Positions 24,212 to 33,490 of a DNA stretch of 64,000 bases are shown piece after piece. Position numbers and translations under genes: made by a program. This DNA comes from Bradyrhizobium sp. MOS002. Its GTDB lineage: Bacteria; Pseudomonadota; Alphaproteobacteria; Rhizobiales; Xanthobacteraceae. Location of the stretch: the NCBI RefSeq assembly GCF_003020115.1, contig NZ_PYFX01000003.1:248001-312000 (forward strand). The letters are read 5' to 3'. The notes beneath the pieces are model-generated. The model was not told the DNA's origin and searched no databases. It saw nothing but the letters and a program-made list of their open reading frames with translations. Positions within the stretch are counted from its first letter, which is position 1. Each line of letters opens with the position of its first letter.

Positions 24212-27097
24212 ATGTCTCTGATCGAAGAAATCGACTTCGGCACGCCGCGCTCGAAATCGGAAACGATGGTGACCCTGACCATCGACGGCAACACTGTCAC
24301 CGTGCCCGAGGGCACCTCGATCATGCGGGCGGCGATGGACGCCGGCCACCAGATCCCGAAACTCTGCGCGACCGACATGGTCGACGCGTTCGGCTCGTGC
24401 CGCCTTTGCGTCGTCGAGATCGAGGGCCGCGCGGGCACGCCGGCCTCCTGTACCACGCCTGTCATGTCCGGCCTGATCGTGCACACCCAGAGCGAACGGC
24501 TGAAGAAGCTGCGCAAGGGCGTGATGGAGCTCTACATCTCCGACCATCCGCTCGACTGCCTCACCTGCGGTGCCAATGGCGATTGCGAGTTGCAGGACAT
24601 GGCCGGCGCCGTGGGCCTGCGCGACGTCCGTTACGGCTATGAAGGCGAGAACCACGTCTTCGCCAGGACGCCTGGCAAGTCCAATGGCGAGATCAACGCC
24701 GCCTGGATGCCGAAAGACGAGTCCAACCCGTACTTCACCTACGATCCCTCCAAGTGCATCGTCTGCTCGCGCTGCGTCCGCGCCTGCGAAGAGGTGCAAG
24801 GCACCTTCGCCCTGACGATCTCCGGCCGCGGCTTCGACAGCCGCGTCTCGCCCGGCATGAGCGAGAGCTTCCTCGGCTCCGAATGCGTCTCCTGCGGCGC
24901 CTGCGTGCAGGCCTGCCCGACCGCGACGCTGACCGAGAAATCCGTGATCGAGATCGGCCAGCCCGAACACTCGGTCGTCACCACCTGCGCCTATTGCGGC
25001 GTCGGCTGCGCCTTCAAGGCCGAGATGCGCGGCGAGGAAGTCGTCCGCATGGTGCCGTACAAGGACGGCAAGGCCAATCGCGGCCATTCCTGCGTCAAGG
25101 GCCGCTTCGCCTGGGGGTACACCAACCACAAGGAACGCATCCTCAACCCGATGATCCGCGAGCGAATCGAGGATCCCTGGCGCGAAGTGTCATGGGACGA
25201 GGCATTCTCGTTTGCCGCCGACAGGATGCGCGGCATCCAGAAGAAATACGGCCGCGACGCCATCGGCGGCATCACCTCGTCCCGCTGCACCAATGAAGAA
25301 ACCTATCTGGTGCAGAAGCTGATCCGCGCCGGCTTCGGCAACAACAATGTCGACACCTGCGCCCGCGTCTGCCACTCCCCGACCGGCTATGGCCTCTCGA
25401 CCACGTTCGGCACTTCCGCCGGCACGCAGGATTTCGACTCGATCGAGGACACCGACGTCGTCGTCATCATCGGCGCCAACCCCGCTTCGGCCCATCCGGT
25501 GTTCGCCTCCCGCCTGAAGAAGCGGCTGCGCCAGGGCGCCAGGCTGATCGTGATCGATCCGCGCCGCACCGAGATGGTGGAATCGCCGCACGTGAAGGCG
25601 CTGCACCTGCCGCTGATGCCCGGCACCAACGTTGCGGTGATGACCGCGATCGCCCATGTCATCGTCACCGAAGGCCTCGTCGACGAGGCCTTCGTGCGCG
25701 AACGTTGCGACTGGAGCGAGTTCGAGGAGTGGGCGGCCTTCGTTGCCCAGCCGAACAACAGCCCGGAAGCCACCGCCATCCTCACCGGCGTCGATCCGAA
25801 GGATCTGCGCGAAGCAGCCCGCGCCTACGCCACCGGCGGTAGCGGCGCGATCTATTACGGGCTCGGCGTCACCGAGCACAGCCAGGGCTCGACCACCGTG
25901 ATTGCGATCGCCAACCTCGCGATGGCCACAGGCAATATCGGTCGTCCCGGTGTCGGCGTGAACCCGCTGCGCGGCCAGAACAACGTGCAGGGCTCCTGCG
26001 ACATGGGCTCGTTCCCGCACGAGCTGCCCGGCTATCGCCACATCTCGGGCGATGCCGTGCGGGACCAGTTCGAGGCGCTGTGGAACGTCAAGCTCAACCC
26101 CGAGCCGGGCCTGCGCATTCCCAACATGTTCGACGCCGCGGTCGAAGGCACGTTTATGGGGATCTACGTGCAGGGCGAGGACATCCTGCAATCTGATCCC
26201 AACACCAAGCATGTGGTGGCGGCACTCTCGGCGATGGAATGCGTCATCGTTCACGACCTCTTCCTGAATGAGACCGCGAACTACGCCCATGTGTTCCTGC
26301 CGGGCTCCAGCTTCCTCGAGAAGGACGGCACCTTCACCAACGCAGAACGCCGCATCCAGCGCGTCCGCAAGGTGATGACGCCCAAGAACGGCCTCGCCGA
26401 CTGGGAGGTTACCGTCGGCCTCGCCAAGGCCATGGGCTACGAGATGCCCTACAGCCATCCCTCCGAGATCATGGACGAGATCGCGGCGCTGACCCCGACC
26501 TTCGCCGGCGTCTCCTATGCCAAGCTCGACGAGCTCGGCTCGGTGCAGTGGCCCTGCAACGAGAAGGCGCCCGAGGGCACGCCGGTGATGCATATCGACG
26601 GCTTCGTTCGCGGCAAGGGCAAGTTCGTCGTCACCGAATATGTTGCGACCGACGAACGTACCGGCCCGCGCTATCCGCTGCTGCTCACCACAGGCCGCAT
26701 CCTCAGCCAGTACAATGTCGGCGCGCAGACCCGGCGCACCGAGAACGTGGTCTGGCATGCCGAGGATCGGCTGGAGATCCATCCGCACGATGCCGAACAA
26801 CGCGGCGTACGCGACGGGGACTGGGTGCGGCTGAAGAGCCGCGCCGGCGAGACCACGCTGCGTGCGGAGATCACCGATCGCGTCGCGCCGGGCGTCGTCT
26901 ACACCACCTTCCACCATCCGGACACGCAGGCGAACGTCATCACGACCGACTATTCGGACTGGGCGACCAACTGCCCCGAATACAAGGTCACGGCGGTGCA
27001 GATCTCGCCGTCGAATGGCCCGTCCGACTGGCAGAAGGCCTACGACGCGCAGGCGCGGCATTCCCGCCGCATCGCGCCGGCCGAGGCCGCGGAGTAG
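24212..27097 (+). CDS. fdsA: NAD-dependent formate dehydrogenase alpha (catalytic, molybdenum) subunit
   Basis: The 961-residue protein catalyses formate oxidation to CO2 at a bis-MGD molybdenum centre. An N-terminal [2Fe-2S] ferredoxin domain (CATDMVDAFGSCRLC), a His/Cys [4Fe-4S] region (CLTCGANGDCELQ), and two ferredoxin clusters (CIVCSRCVRAC; CVSCGACVQACP) precede the molybdopterin domain with its own [4Fe-4S] site (CAYCGVGCAF). The molybdenum ligand is a cysteine, Cys387 in DTCARVCHSPTGYG, encoded by TGC at 25370-25372; it is not selenocysteine. The MGD-binding C-terminal domain (LLLTTGRILSQYN, FHHPDTQAN) completes it. AGGAG precedes the ATG at 24212. Confidence 0.97.
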   Translation: MSLIEEIDFGTPRSKSETMVTLTIDGNTVTVPEGTSIMRAAMDAGHQIPKLCATDMVDAFGSCRLCVVEIEGRAGTPASCTTPVMSGLIVHTQSERLKKLRKGVMELYISDHPLDCLTCGANGDCELQDMAGAVGLRDVRYGYEGENHVFARTPGKSNGEINAAWMPKDESNPYFTYDPSKCIVCSRCVRACEEVQGTFALTISGRGFDSRVSPGMSESFLGSECVSCGACVQACPTATLTEKSVIEIGQPEHSVVTTCAYCGVGCAFKAEMRGEEVVRMVPYKDGKANRGHSCVKGRFAWGYTNHKERILNPMIRERIEDPWREVSWDEAFSFAADRMRGIQKKYGRDAIGGITSSRCTNEETYLVQKLIRAGFGNNNVDTCARVCHSPTGYGLSTTFGTSAGTQDFDSIEDTDVVVIIGANPASAHPVFASRLKKRLRQGARLIVIDPRRTEMVESPHVKALHLPLMPGTNVAVMTAIAHVIVTEGLVDEAFVRERCDWSEFEEWAAFVAQPNNSPEATAILTGVDPKDLREAARAYATGGSGAIYYGLGVTEHSQGSTTVIAIANLAMATGNIGRPGVGVNPLRGQNNVQGSCDMGSFPHELPGYRHISGDAVRDQFEALWNVKLNPEPGLRIPNMFDAAVEGTFMGIYVQGEDILQSDPNTKHVVAALSAMECVIVHDLFLNETANYAHVFLPGSSFLEKDGTFTNAERRIQRVRKVMTPKNGLADWEVTVGLAKAMGYEMPYSHPSEIMDEIAALTPTFAGVSYAKLDELGSVQWPCNEKAPEGTPVMHIDGFVRGKGKFVVTEYVATDERTGPRYPLLLTTGRILSQYNVGAQTRRTENVVWHAEDRLEIHPHDAEQRGVRDGDWVRLKSRAGETTLRAEITDRVAPGVVYTTFHHPDTQANVITTDYSDWATNCPEYKVTAVQISPSNGPSDWQKAYDAQARHSRRIAPAEAAE

Positions 27098-27101
27098 CGG
27101 C

Positions 27102-27929
27102 ATGCACGTCCCGGTCCAGGCTATCGACCGCGAAATCTGGCGCGACGGTGTCGCGTCCGAAGGCACACGGCTGATCCCGGAGGAGACGCCGCTGGCGCTG
27201 ACCTACAATGGCGGCACCTACGCCGTCATGATGGGAACGCCGCAGAACCTCGAAGACTTCGCGGTCGGCTTCAGCCTGGACGAAGGCATCATCAAGTCGG
27301 TCGATGACATCAAGTCGCTCGAAATGGTCCGCCTCGACGACGGCATCGAGCTGCGCATGTGGCTGGCGTCGGAAGATGCCGCGCGCATCGGCGAGCGTCG
27401 CCGCCACATCGCCGGCCCGACCGGCTGCGGCATTTGCGGCATCGACTCGATTGCCGAAGTGGTGCGGCCAGCAGCCGTCGTGCCGCAGGGACAGACGTTT
27501 ACGCCCGACCAGGTCATGGCGGCGATGCAGACCATCGCACCGCTGCAATCGATCAATTTGCAAACCCGCGCCGTTCACGCCGCCGCGTTCTGGTCGCCTG
27601 CCGTCGGTATCGTCGCGCTGCGCGAGGATGTCGGACGCCACAACGCGCTCGACAAGCTCGCCGGTTCGCTGGCGCGCAGCCGTACGGCTGCAAGCGGCGG
27701 CATCGTGCTGCTGACGAGCCGCGTCTCGGTCGAGATGGTGCAGAAGACCGCGGCCATCGGCGCTCCGGTGATAGTCGCCGTCTCTGCTCCGACCGCGCTC
27801 GCGGTGCGCACCGCGGAGGCCGCTGGCATCACGCTGATTGCCATCGCCCGCCAGGACGGGTTCGAAGTGTTTTCGCATGGCGATCGCATTGTCGCCCGTC
27901 ATGCCACGGAGGTTGCCGATGTCGCCTGA
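27102..27929 (+). CDS. fdsC: Formate dehydrogenase accessory sulfurtransferase (FdhD/FdsC)
   Basis: The 275-residue protein is an FdhD homologue. The essential cysteines Cys109 and Cys112 lie in GPTGCGICGIDSI, and LREDVGRHNALDKLAG and LTSRVSVEMVQKTA are family signatures. These proteins deliver sulfur to, and protect, the bis-MGD cofactor before insertion into the alpha subunit; in R. capsulatus the homologue is called FdsC. The ATG at 27102 lies 4 nt after the fdsA stop. The frame remains open far upstream inside fdsA but those residues are unrelated. Its end overlaps fdsD by 11 nt. Confidence 0.95.
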   Translation: MHVPVQAIDREIWRDGVASEGTRLIPEETPLALTYNGGTYAVMMGTPQNLEDFAVGFSLDEGIIKSVDDIKSLEMVRLDDGIELRMWLASEDAARIGERRRHIAGPTGCGICGIDSIAEVVRPAAVVPQGQTFTPDQVMAAMQTIAPLQSINLQTRAVHAAAFWSPAVGIVALREDVGRHNALDKLAGSLARSRTAASGGIVLLTSRVSVEMVQKTAAIGAPVIVAVSAPTALAVRTAEAAGITLIAIARQDGFEVFSHGDRIVARHATEVADVA

Positions 27930-28152
27930 CCGCCTGATCTACATGGCCAACCAGATCGGCACGTTCTTCCGGAGCCAGGGCCACGACAAGGCCGTGCCGG
28001 GGATCGCCGACCACATCAAGAAGTTCTGGGATCCGCGGATGAAGCGCGCGATATTCGCCCATCTCGATGCCGGCGGCGCGGGCCTCGAGCCGAACGTGCG
28101 CGAGGCGCTCACCTCGCTGACGCCGACGACGTCGCTTCCAGCAGCGCCCTGA
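27919..28152 (+). CDS. fdsD: NAD-dependent formate dehydrogenase delta subunit
   Basis: This 77-residue protein begins MSPDRLIYMANQIGTFFRSQ and contains HIKKFWDPRMKRAIFAH, the conserved core of FdsD. FdsD is a small subunit needed for a fully active, cofactor-loaded enzyme in Rhodobacter and Cupriavidus. It starts inside the 3' end of fdsC (11-nt overlap) and completes the operon. Its last 44 nt (28109-28152) overlap the 3' end of glnE on the opposite strand, so the two transcripts converge with complementary ends and there is no room for a conventional terminator between them. Confidence 0.93.
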   Translation: MSPDRLIYMANQIGTFFRSQGHDKAVPGIADHIKKFWDPRMKRAIFAHLDAGGAGLEPNVREALTSLTPTTSLPAAP

Positions 28153-31096
28153 AGACACGGCGCACCTCGCTCTGCGTCTCCTTCACGCGCGCCTCCAGCG
28201 AGGAGAAATGCGGCGCGTCGCCGGCGCGTGCCATCACGCGCAGGAGGTCGGTGCCGGCGGTTTCCGGCTTGAACCGGTCGCTGACGCAGAGCCGCAGTAT
28301 CTGCGTCAGGTCGTGATAAAGCCGCGTCGCCGCCCGCAATATCTCGGTCTCCGATTGCCCGAGCACGCCGAGCCTGCATGCATTGTCCAGCACCTGCGGG
28401 GTGCCGACGTCGAGAATCTCCGGCGTCTCGTGAGCATGTACGAGCTGGAGATACTGCGCGATGAAGTCGATGTCGACCATGCCGCCGGCGGCATATTTGA
28501 GATCCCAGCAATCGGCCTCGCCCTTCTCCTGGGCGATCGCACGCCGCATGTCGGCGACGTCGTTGGCGGTGATTGCGGGATCGCGGCGACGGGTCAGGAC
28601 ATCGCGGACGACGCGCTCGATCCGTTCCTGGAATTCGGGCGAAGCCGACACGACGCGCGCGCGCGTCAGCGCCATGTGCTCCCAGGTCCAGGCCTCGTTG
28701 GCCTGGTAGTCCGCGAATGAGACGAGGCTCGACGCCACAGGGCCGGCACGCCCCGAGGGGCGCAGCCGCATGTCGATCTCGTAGAGCACGCCGTAATTGG
28801 TCCGCGTCGTGAACGCGCTGATCAGGCGCTGGGTGAAGCGGGCGAAGTAATGTGCACCTTGCAGTGACTTCGCACCGTCGGAGTCCGGATTGTCGCTGTC
28901 GAAATCGTAAAGCAGGATCAGGTCGAGATCGGACGACGCGGTCATCTCGCGGCTGCCGAGCCGGCCCATCGCGATGATCGCGGTCTCCTGCCCCTTGATC
29001 CGGCCATGTTGGGCGGCGAAGCGGTCGGCGACGAGACCATGCACGGTATGGACGATGCCCTCGGCAACGTCGGCAAAGGCCGTGCTCGCCTGCTGCGCCG
29101 AGACCGTGCCTGAGAGAATGCGCGTGCCGATCAGGAACAGGCTCTCCTGCCCGAACAGACGCAAGCGGTCGAGAAACTCTTCGTAAGAGCCGGCATCCTG
29201 CACGGTGCTCGCGAGCCGCCCCGACAATTCCTGCCTGTCGGGCATGGCGCCGAAGAAGCGCGGATCAATCAGGCCGTCCATGAGCTGCGGCTGCCGCGCC
29301 AGCATCTCGCCGAGCCGGGGCGCCGCGCCCAGCACCAGGGCCACGAGCGCGACGAGATCGCGATTCTGGCCGAGCAGCGTGATCAGCCGGCCGCCGCGCT
29401 GAAGCGCCCCAAGGAAATGGTCGAACGCCACGACGGCCCGATCCGGCTCCTCGGCATGAGCGAGACCGTCGATCAGGGCCGGCACGAATTCGACGAATGC
29501 GTTTCGTGTCGCCTCATTGCGGAACACGCGGTACTCGCCGGTGATCCAGTCACGCACGGTCTGCGCGACGGCGGCAGGCTTCTTGAAGCCGAGCGTCGCC
29601 AGGTACTGGAGCAGCCGCGGATCGTCGGGACCCGCGCTGTAGTCGAGCGCCGGCAGCTTGGCCGTGCCGGTCGGATCGTCGCCCTCGAACAGTTTTTCGT
29701 AGTGACCCTGGACGATCTCGAGCTGGCGCAAAAGGTCGCGGGCAAAGGCCTCACGATCCGGATAGCCGAAGAACCAGGCGAAACGCTCGACCGCCTCCTT
29801 GTCCTCGGGCAGCGTGTGGGTCTGCTCGTCGGCGATCATCTGGAGGCGATGCTCGACCCGGCGCAGGAATTGGTACGCCGTGGTCAGCTCGTCGCGCGCA
29901 GCAACCGTGATCCAGTTGCTGGAAGCAAGCACGCCGAGCGCGGCGAGCGTCGGTCGCACGCGCAGTTCGGGATGCCGGCCACCGGCGATCAATTGCTGGG
30001 TCTGGGCGAAGAACTCGATCTCGCGGATTCCGCCGCGCCCGACCTTCACGTTGTGCCCTTCGACCGCAACCTCGCTCTGGCCGCGATAGGTCTGCATTTG
30101 CCGCTTCATGTCGTGAACGTCGGCAAGCGCGGCAAAGTCGAGATGCTTGCGCCAGACGAAGGGCGCGATTTCCGCGAGCAGCGCCTCGCCCGCTCTGGGA
30201 TCGCCGGCGCAGGCGCGCGCCTTGATCATCGCGGCGCGCTCCCAGGTACGCCCTTCCCGCTCGTAATAGTTCAGCGCGGCGTCGCGCGAAATCGCCACCT
30301 GCGTCGAGGATGGATCGGGACGCAGGCGCAGATCGACGCGGAAGACATAGCCGTCATAGGTGCGCTGCTGAAGAATGCGTGCCATCCCCTGCGTCACCCT
30401 CACGAAGAATGGCTGGGGTTCGATATCCGCGGCCAGCGTCGTATTGTCGGGATCGAAGAACACGATGAGATCGATGTCGCTGGAATAGTTCAGCTCGCCT
30501 GCGCCCATCTTGCCCATCGCAAGCACGATCAGCCCGCAGCCCTCCTCCGGAGCCTCGGGATTGGGCGGCGAGAGCTTGCCGCGTGCGGCTTCCTGCCGCA
30601 GGAGGTATTGAAGCGCCGCCCGCACCGAGGACACCGCGACATCGGTGAGCGCTGCGGTCACCCGCATCACCGGCCAGACCCCGCCGATGTCGCACAGTGC
30701 GGTCAGGAGCGCGGCCTCCGCCTTCATGCGGCGAAGCAACCGCATCACCTCGGCTTCGTCGGATGCCGCGAGCACGGCGCCGTTCGCCTCCGCGACCAGC
30801 GTGGCGAGATGCGCATCCGGATCGCATTCCAGCAGCCGGATCAGGCGCTGCTGATCAGCGCGCACCAGCTCGGACAGATAAGGCGAGAATTCCACGATGC
30901 CGGCCAGAATGTCCCGCGCGAAGCGATGAGCCAGCAGCGGTTCAAAACGGGTGAATTGCGCGGGCTCGAGCTCGGCCAGCCAGCTTTCAAAACGTCCTTG
31001 GTCGGTGACGGAAGCGGCAATATGGGGAGCCTCCGCGAAGCGTGCGGCCAGGCTCTCACCATGCTTGTCCGCGTTTCCCGGCGCGGAATGGTTCAT
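28109..31096 (-). CDS. glnE: Bifunctional glutamine synthetase adenylyltransferase/deadenylylase
   Basis: A 995-residue protein with the two nucleotidyltransferase domains of GlnE. The N-terminal deadenylylase carries LNYSSDIDLIVFFD (about residues 202-215), and the C-terminal adenylylase carries TASSDLDLILLYDF (about 720-733). Each is followed by helical GlnD-UTase-like bundles (VEGHNVKVGRGGIREIEFF and KYAAGGMVDIDFIAQY). It adjusts glutamine synthetase activity in response to PII and glutamine. Length is normal. Its ATG overlaps the TGA of the upstream histidine kinase by 4 nt, so nitrogen control is translationally coupled to a two-component pair. The 3' end overlaps fdsD on the other strand. 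Confidence 0.96.
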   Translation of the reverse strand: MNHSAPGNADKHGESLAARFAEAPHIAASVTDQGRFESWLAELEPAQFTRFEPLLAHRFARDILAGIVEFSPYLSELVRADQQRLIRLLECDPDAHLATLVAEANGAVLAASDEAEVMRLLRRMKAEAALLTALCDIGGVWPVMRVTAALTDVAVSSVRAALQYLLRQEAARGKLSPPNPEAPEEGCGLIVLAMGKMGAGELNYSSDIDLIVFFDPDNTTLAADIEPQPFFVRVTQGMARILQQRTYDGYVFRVDLRLRPDPSSTQVAISRDAALNYYEREGRTWERAAMIKARACAGDPRAGEALLAEIAPFVWRKHLDFAALADVHDMKRQMQTYRGQSEVAVEGHNVKVGRGGIREIEFFAQTQQLIAGGRHPELRVRPTLAALGVLASSNWITVAARDELTTAYQFLRRVEHRLQMIADEQTHTLPEDKEAVERFAWFFGYPDREAFARDLLRQLEIVQGHYEKLFEGDDPTGTAKLPALDYSAGPDDPRLLQYLATLGFKKPAAVAQTVRDWITGEYRVFRNEATRNAFVEFVPALIDGLAHAEEPDRAVVAFDHFLGALQRGGRLITLLGQNRDLVALVALVLGAAPRLGEMLARQPQLMDGLIDPRFFGAMPDRQELSGRLASTVQDAGSYEEFLDRLRLFGQESLFLIGTRILSGTVSAQQASTAFADVAEGIVHTVHGLVADRFAAQHGRIKGQETAIIAMGRLGSREMTASSDLDLILLYDFDSDNPDSDGAKSLQGAHYFARFTQRLISAFTTRTNYGVLYEIDMRLRPSGRAGPVASSLVSFADYQANEAWTWEHMALTRARVVSASPEFQERIERVVRDVLTRRRDPAITANDVADMRRAIAQEKGEADCWDLKYAAGGMVDIDFIAQYLQLVHAHETPEILDVGTPQVLDNACRLGVLGQSETEILRAATRLYHDLTQILRLCVSDRFKPETAGTDLLRVMARAGDAPHFSSLEARVKETQSEVRRVFRALLEATSSASAR

Positions 31097-32553
31097 GCCA
31101 CCTTCTGTGGCACATCCTGCATTGGCGGAGCAACCCTGTCGCCGGCCCCCGCGCGCGCCGGCAGCGCCAGCGTGGCGACAAGTCCGGGCTGGGCGTCACC
31201 CAACCTCAACTCACCGCCATGCAATGTCGCGACCGCGGAGGCGAGACTGAGGCCGAGGCCGGATCCAGGCAGCGTGCGGCTGGCTTCCAGCCGCACGAAT
31301 CGTTCCACGACATGCTTGCGGTCGGCTTCGGGGATGCCGGGACCGCGATCGGTGACACTGAGCAGCACCTGATCGCCCTCGCGCCTCGATTCGATCGTGA
31401 TCTGCCTGCCCTCCATACTGACCACGGTTCCCGCCGGCTGCGCGGCCGGCTTGCCGTATTTGATCGCATTCTCGACAAGATTGGCGAGGGCCTGGCTGAT
31501 CAATTCGCGGTTGGCGTGAACCGGCGTCGTCTCGCACCTGACCTTCAAGGTCATGCCGTCGTCTTCCGCCAGCGGCTCGTAGAGCTCGTGAATGCCGTTG
31601 GCGACATCGGCCGCGTCGAAATCATCCATGTTGCCGCGCGCCTGCCCCGACTCGGCGCGCGCGATCATCAGAAGCGCGTTGAAGGTGCGGATCAGGCCAT
31701 CGGATTCCTCGATAGTCCGCTCCAGCGCCGCGCGGTAATCGGCCTCGCCGCCGGATTTCGCCAGCGCCTCCTCGGCGCGGTTGCGCAGGCGCGTCAGCGG
31801 CGTCTTGAGGTCGTGGGCGATGTTGTCGGAGACCTCCTTCAGCCCCGCCATCAGCGCCTCGATCCGCTCCAGCATCGCATTGAGATTTTCGGCGAGGCGG
31901 TCGAGCTCGTCGCCGCTGCGTCCCACAGGCAGGCGTTCGCTGAGATCGCCGGTCATGATGCGATGGGCGGTACCGCTCATCGCATCGATGCGCCTGAGCA
32001 CCCTGCGCGCCACGAAGATGCCGCCGCCGAGGCCGAGCACCACCACGATCAGGATCGACCATTGCGCCGCCTTCGCCACGATGCCGAACAGCCGTCGCCG
32101 CTCGGCCAGATCGCGTCCGATCAGAAGCCGGAAGCCGTTTTCCAATTCGGTGACACGGACGAGCGCAAGGTGGTCGCGATCGTCGGCGTCCTCGATCCGC
32201 CGGTAGGCGGTCTCGGACCAGCCCCGCGTCGCCATCACGCCGGGCGCGAGCGAGCCGACATTGCCGGCGATCGACTGGCCGGTCGGCGTCGTCACCAGAT
32301 AGAGGTTGGCGCCCGGCCGCAGCGCGCGGTACTCGATCGCGAGCACGAGACCACGCAAGCCCCGGCGACCGTAGATCTCGTTGATCTCGGAGGTCTCGGC
32401 ATTGACCGTCTGCGTGATCTCCTCGGTGATCAGCCGCCGCGTATTCCAGGCGAAATAGGCGAGCAGCGAGGCCGCGAACATCGCGAACAGCAGCAAATAG
32501 ACCAGCGTCAGCCGGAATGCTGTGGTGCGGACGAGTTTACCGAATGCCGTCAC
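31093..32553 (-). CDS. HAMP-domain sensor histidine kinase
   Basis: The 486-residue protein has two transmembrane helices (about 14-34 and 170-190) around a periplasmic region of about 135 residues. A HAMP linker follows (VARRVLRRIDAMSGTAHRIM), then HisKA with NIAHDLKTPLTRLRNR (His247) and HATPase motifs (NLVENAIKYGKP, VTDRGPGIPEADR, GSGLGLSLASAVATLHGG). It starts at a GTG that overlaps the response regulator gene by 17 nt, and its stop overlaps glnE by 4 nt. The partner is the OmpR-type regulator immediately upstream. The signal is unknown; position beside glnE is a conserved arrangement in Bradyrhizobium (recollection). Confidence 0.93.
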   Translation of the reverse strand: MTAFGKLVRTTAFRLTLVYLLLFAMFAASLLAYFAWNTRRLITEEITQTVNAETSEINEIYGRRGLRGLVLAIEYRALRPGANLYLVTTPTGQSIAGNVGSLAPGVMATRGWSETAYRRIEDADDRDHLALVRVTELENGFRLLIGRDLAERRRLFGIVAKAAQWSILIVVVLGLGGGIFVARRVLRRIDAMSGTAHRIMTGDLSERLPVGRSGDELDRLAENLNAMLERIEALMAGLKEVSDNIAHDLKTPLTRLRNRAEEALAKSGGEADYRAALERTIEESDGLIRTFNALLMIARAESGQARGNMDDFDAADVANGIHELYEPLAEDDGMTLKVRCETTPVHANRELISQALANLVENAIKYGKPAAQPAGTVVSMEGRQITIESRREGDQVLLSVTDRGPGIPEADRKHVVERFVRLEASRTLPGSGLGLSLASAVATLHGGELRLGDAQPGLVATLALPARAGAGDRVAPPMQDVPQKVA

Positions 32554-33217
32554 GGATCATGTATCCCGCGCCGCGGATCGTGTGCAGCAGCGGCCGCTCA
32601 AAACCCTTGTCGATCTTGGAACGCAGCCGCGAAATGTGCACGTCGATCACGTTGGTCTGCGGATCGAAATGATAGTCCCAGACGTTCTCCAGCAGCATGG
32701 TGCGGGTCACCACCTGGCCCGCATGCTTCATCAAATATTCGAGCAGGCGGAATTCGCGCGGCTGCAGCGTCAGCTCCTCCTTGCCGCGCGCGACGCGGTG
32801 GGAGAGCCGGTCGAGCTCGAGATCGCCGACGCGGTATAGCGTGTCCTCGGCCGGACCGCCGCGGCGGCGTGACAGCACCTCGACCCGGGCCAGGAGCTCG
32901 GCGAAGGAATAGGGTTTCGGCAGATAGTCGTCGCCGCCGGCGCGCAGGCCCTTGATGCGGTCGTCGACCTGGCCGAGCGCGGAGAGAATCAGCACCGGCG
33001 TCGAATCATCCTTGTCGCGGAGCGCGCCGATCACCGACAGGCCATCGCGCTTGGGCAGCATGCGGTCGACCACCAGCACGTCATAATCGCCGTTCTCGGC
33101 CATGGCGAGGCCTTCCTCGCCGTCGGCGGCGTGGTCGGCAATGTGCCCGACCTCGCGAAACGCCTTCACGAGGTAGTCGGCGGATTCGCGGTCGTCTTCA
33201 ATGATGAGGAGGCGCAT
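32537..33217 (-). CDS. OmpR-family response regulator
   Basis: The 226-residue protein has a receiver domain (IEDDRESADYLVKAF, phospho-acceptor Asp51 in VLVVDRMLPKRDG, and the PKPYSFAEL lysine region) and a winged-helix DNA-binding domain (LQPREFRLLEYLMKH, VIDVHISRLRSKID, TIRGAGYMIRD). It pairs with the downstream histidine kinase, whose GTG lies within its 3' end. The ATG at 33217 gives the canonical receiver start; the frame extends to a TTG at 33238 that would add seven residues. It is the first gene of a regulator-kinase-glnE operon on the minus strand. Confidence 0.93.
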   Translation of the reverse strand: MRLLIIEDDRESADYLVKAFREVGHIADHAADGEEGLAMAENGDYDVLVVDRMLPKRDGLSVIGALRDKDDSTPVLILSALGQVDDRIKGLRAGGDDYLPKPYSFAELLARVEVLSRRRGGPAEDTLYRVGDLELDRLSHRVARGKEELTLQPREFRLLEYLMKHAGQVVTRTMLLENVWDYHFDPQTNVIDVHISRLRSKIDKGFERPLLHTIRGAGYMIRDGIR

Positions 33218-33309
33218 CGTGCGTTCGGCAACGGTCAAGGGAGTGAACCTTCTCTAAACATGGCGCGAGCGGCAATCGCATGCAAGCCGAGTGAGAGACT
33301 CTGGCATCG

Positions 33310-33350
33310 AGAAAAAGGCGGGCGGTGAAGCTGGGGGGACTTCACCGCCC
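33310..33350 (-). terminator. Rho-independent terminator of the Do-protease gene
   Basis: Read on the minus strand, GGGCGGTGAAG and CTTCACCGCCC (33350-33320) form a perfect 11-bp stem followed by GCCTTTTTCTC. It lies about 140 nt downstream of the protease stop. The rest of 33239-33490 has a further weak dyad (CCTTCCG/CGGAAGG, 33356-33390) and no gene. Confidence 0.75.
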
Positions 33351-33490
33351 TAGGCCTTCCGACGGAGGGGGGCGTAATTCCACCGGAAGGTAGACAGGGG
33401 AAGCAAACGTTGCGCTGCTCCCCCGAAGGGCGCCATCGGCGGGGGCGACTGATGCCGACGACACCCTTCATCTCGTGGGCCTCCTGAGGC

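Noticed and set aside
22657..24516. 619-codon antisense open frame opposite fdsB and the start of fdsA
   Set aside because: It is fully opposite well-supported genes; high GC content makes long antisense frames common, and its translation has no domain features.
24212..27097. Selenocysteine-containing formate dehydrogenase
   Set aside because: The molybdenum-ligand position is TGC (Cys387), with no in-frame TGA.
25190..27166. 658-codon antisense open frame opposite fdsA
   Set aside because: It mirrors the codon structure of fdsA and shows no recognisable protein family.
29417..31372. 651-codon plus-strand frame opposite glnE
   Set aside because: glnE is unmistakable on the minus strand; the plus-strand translation is Arg/Gly/His-rich shadow sequence.
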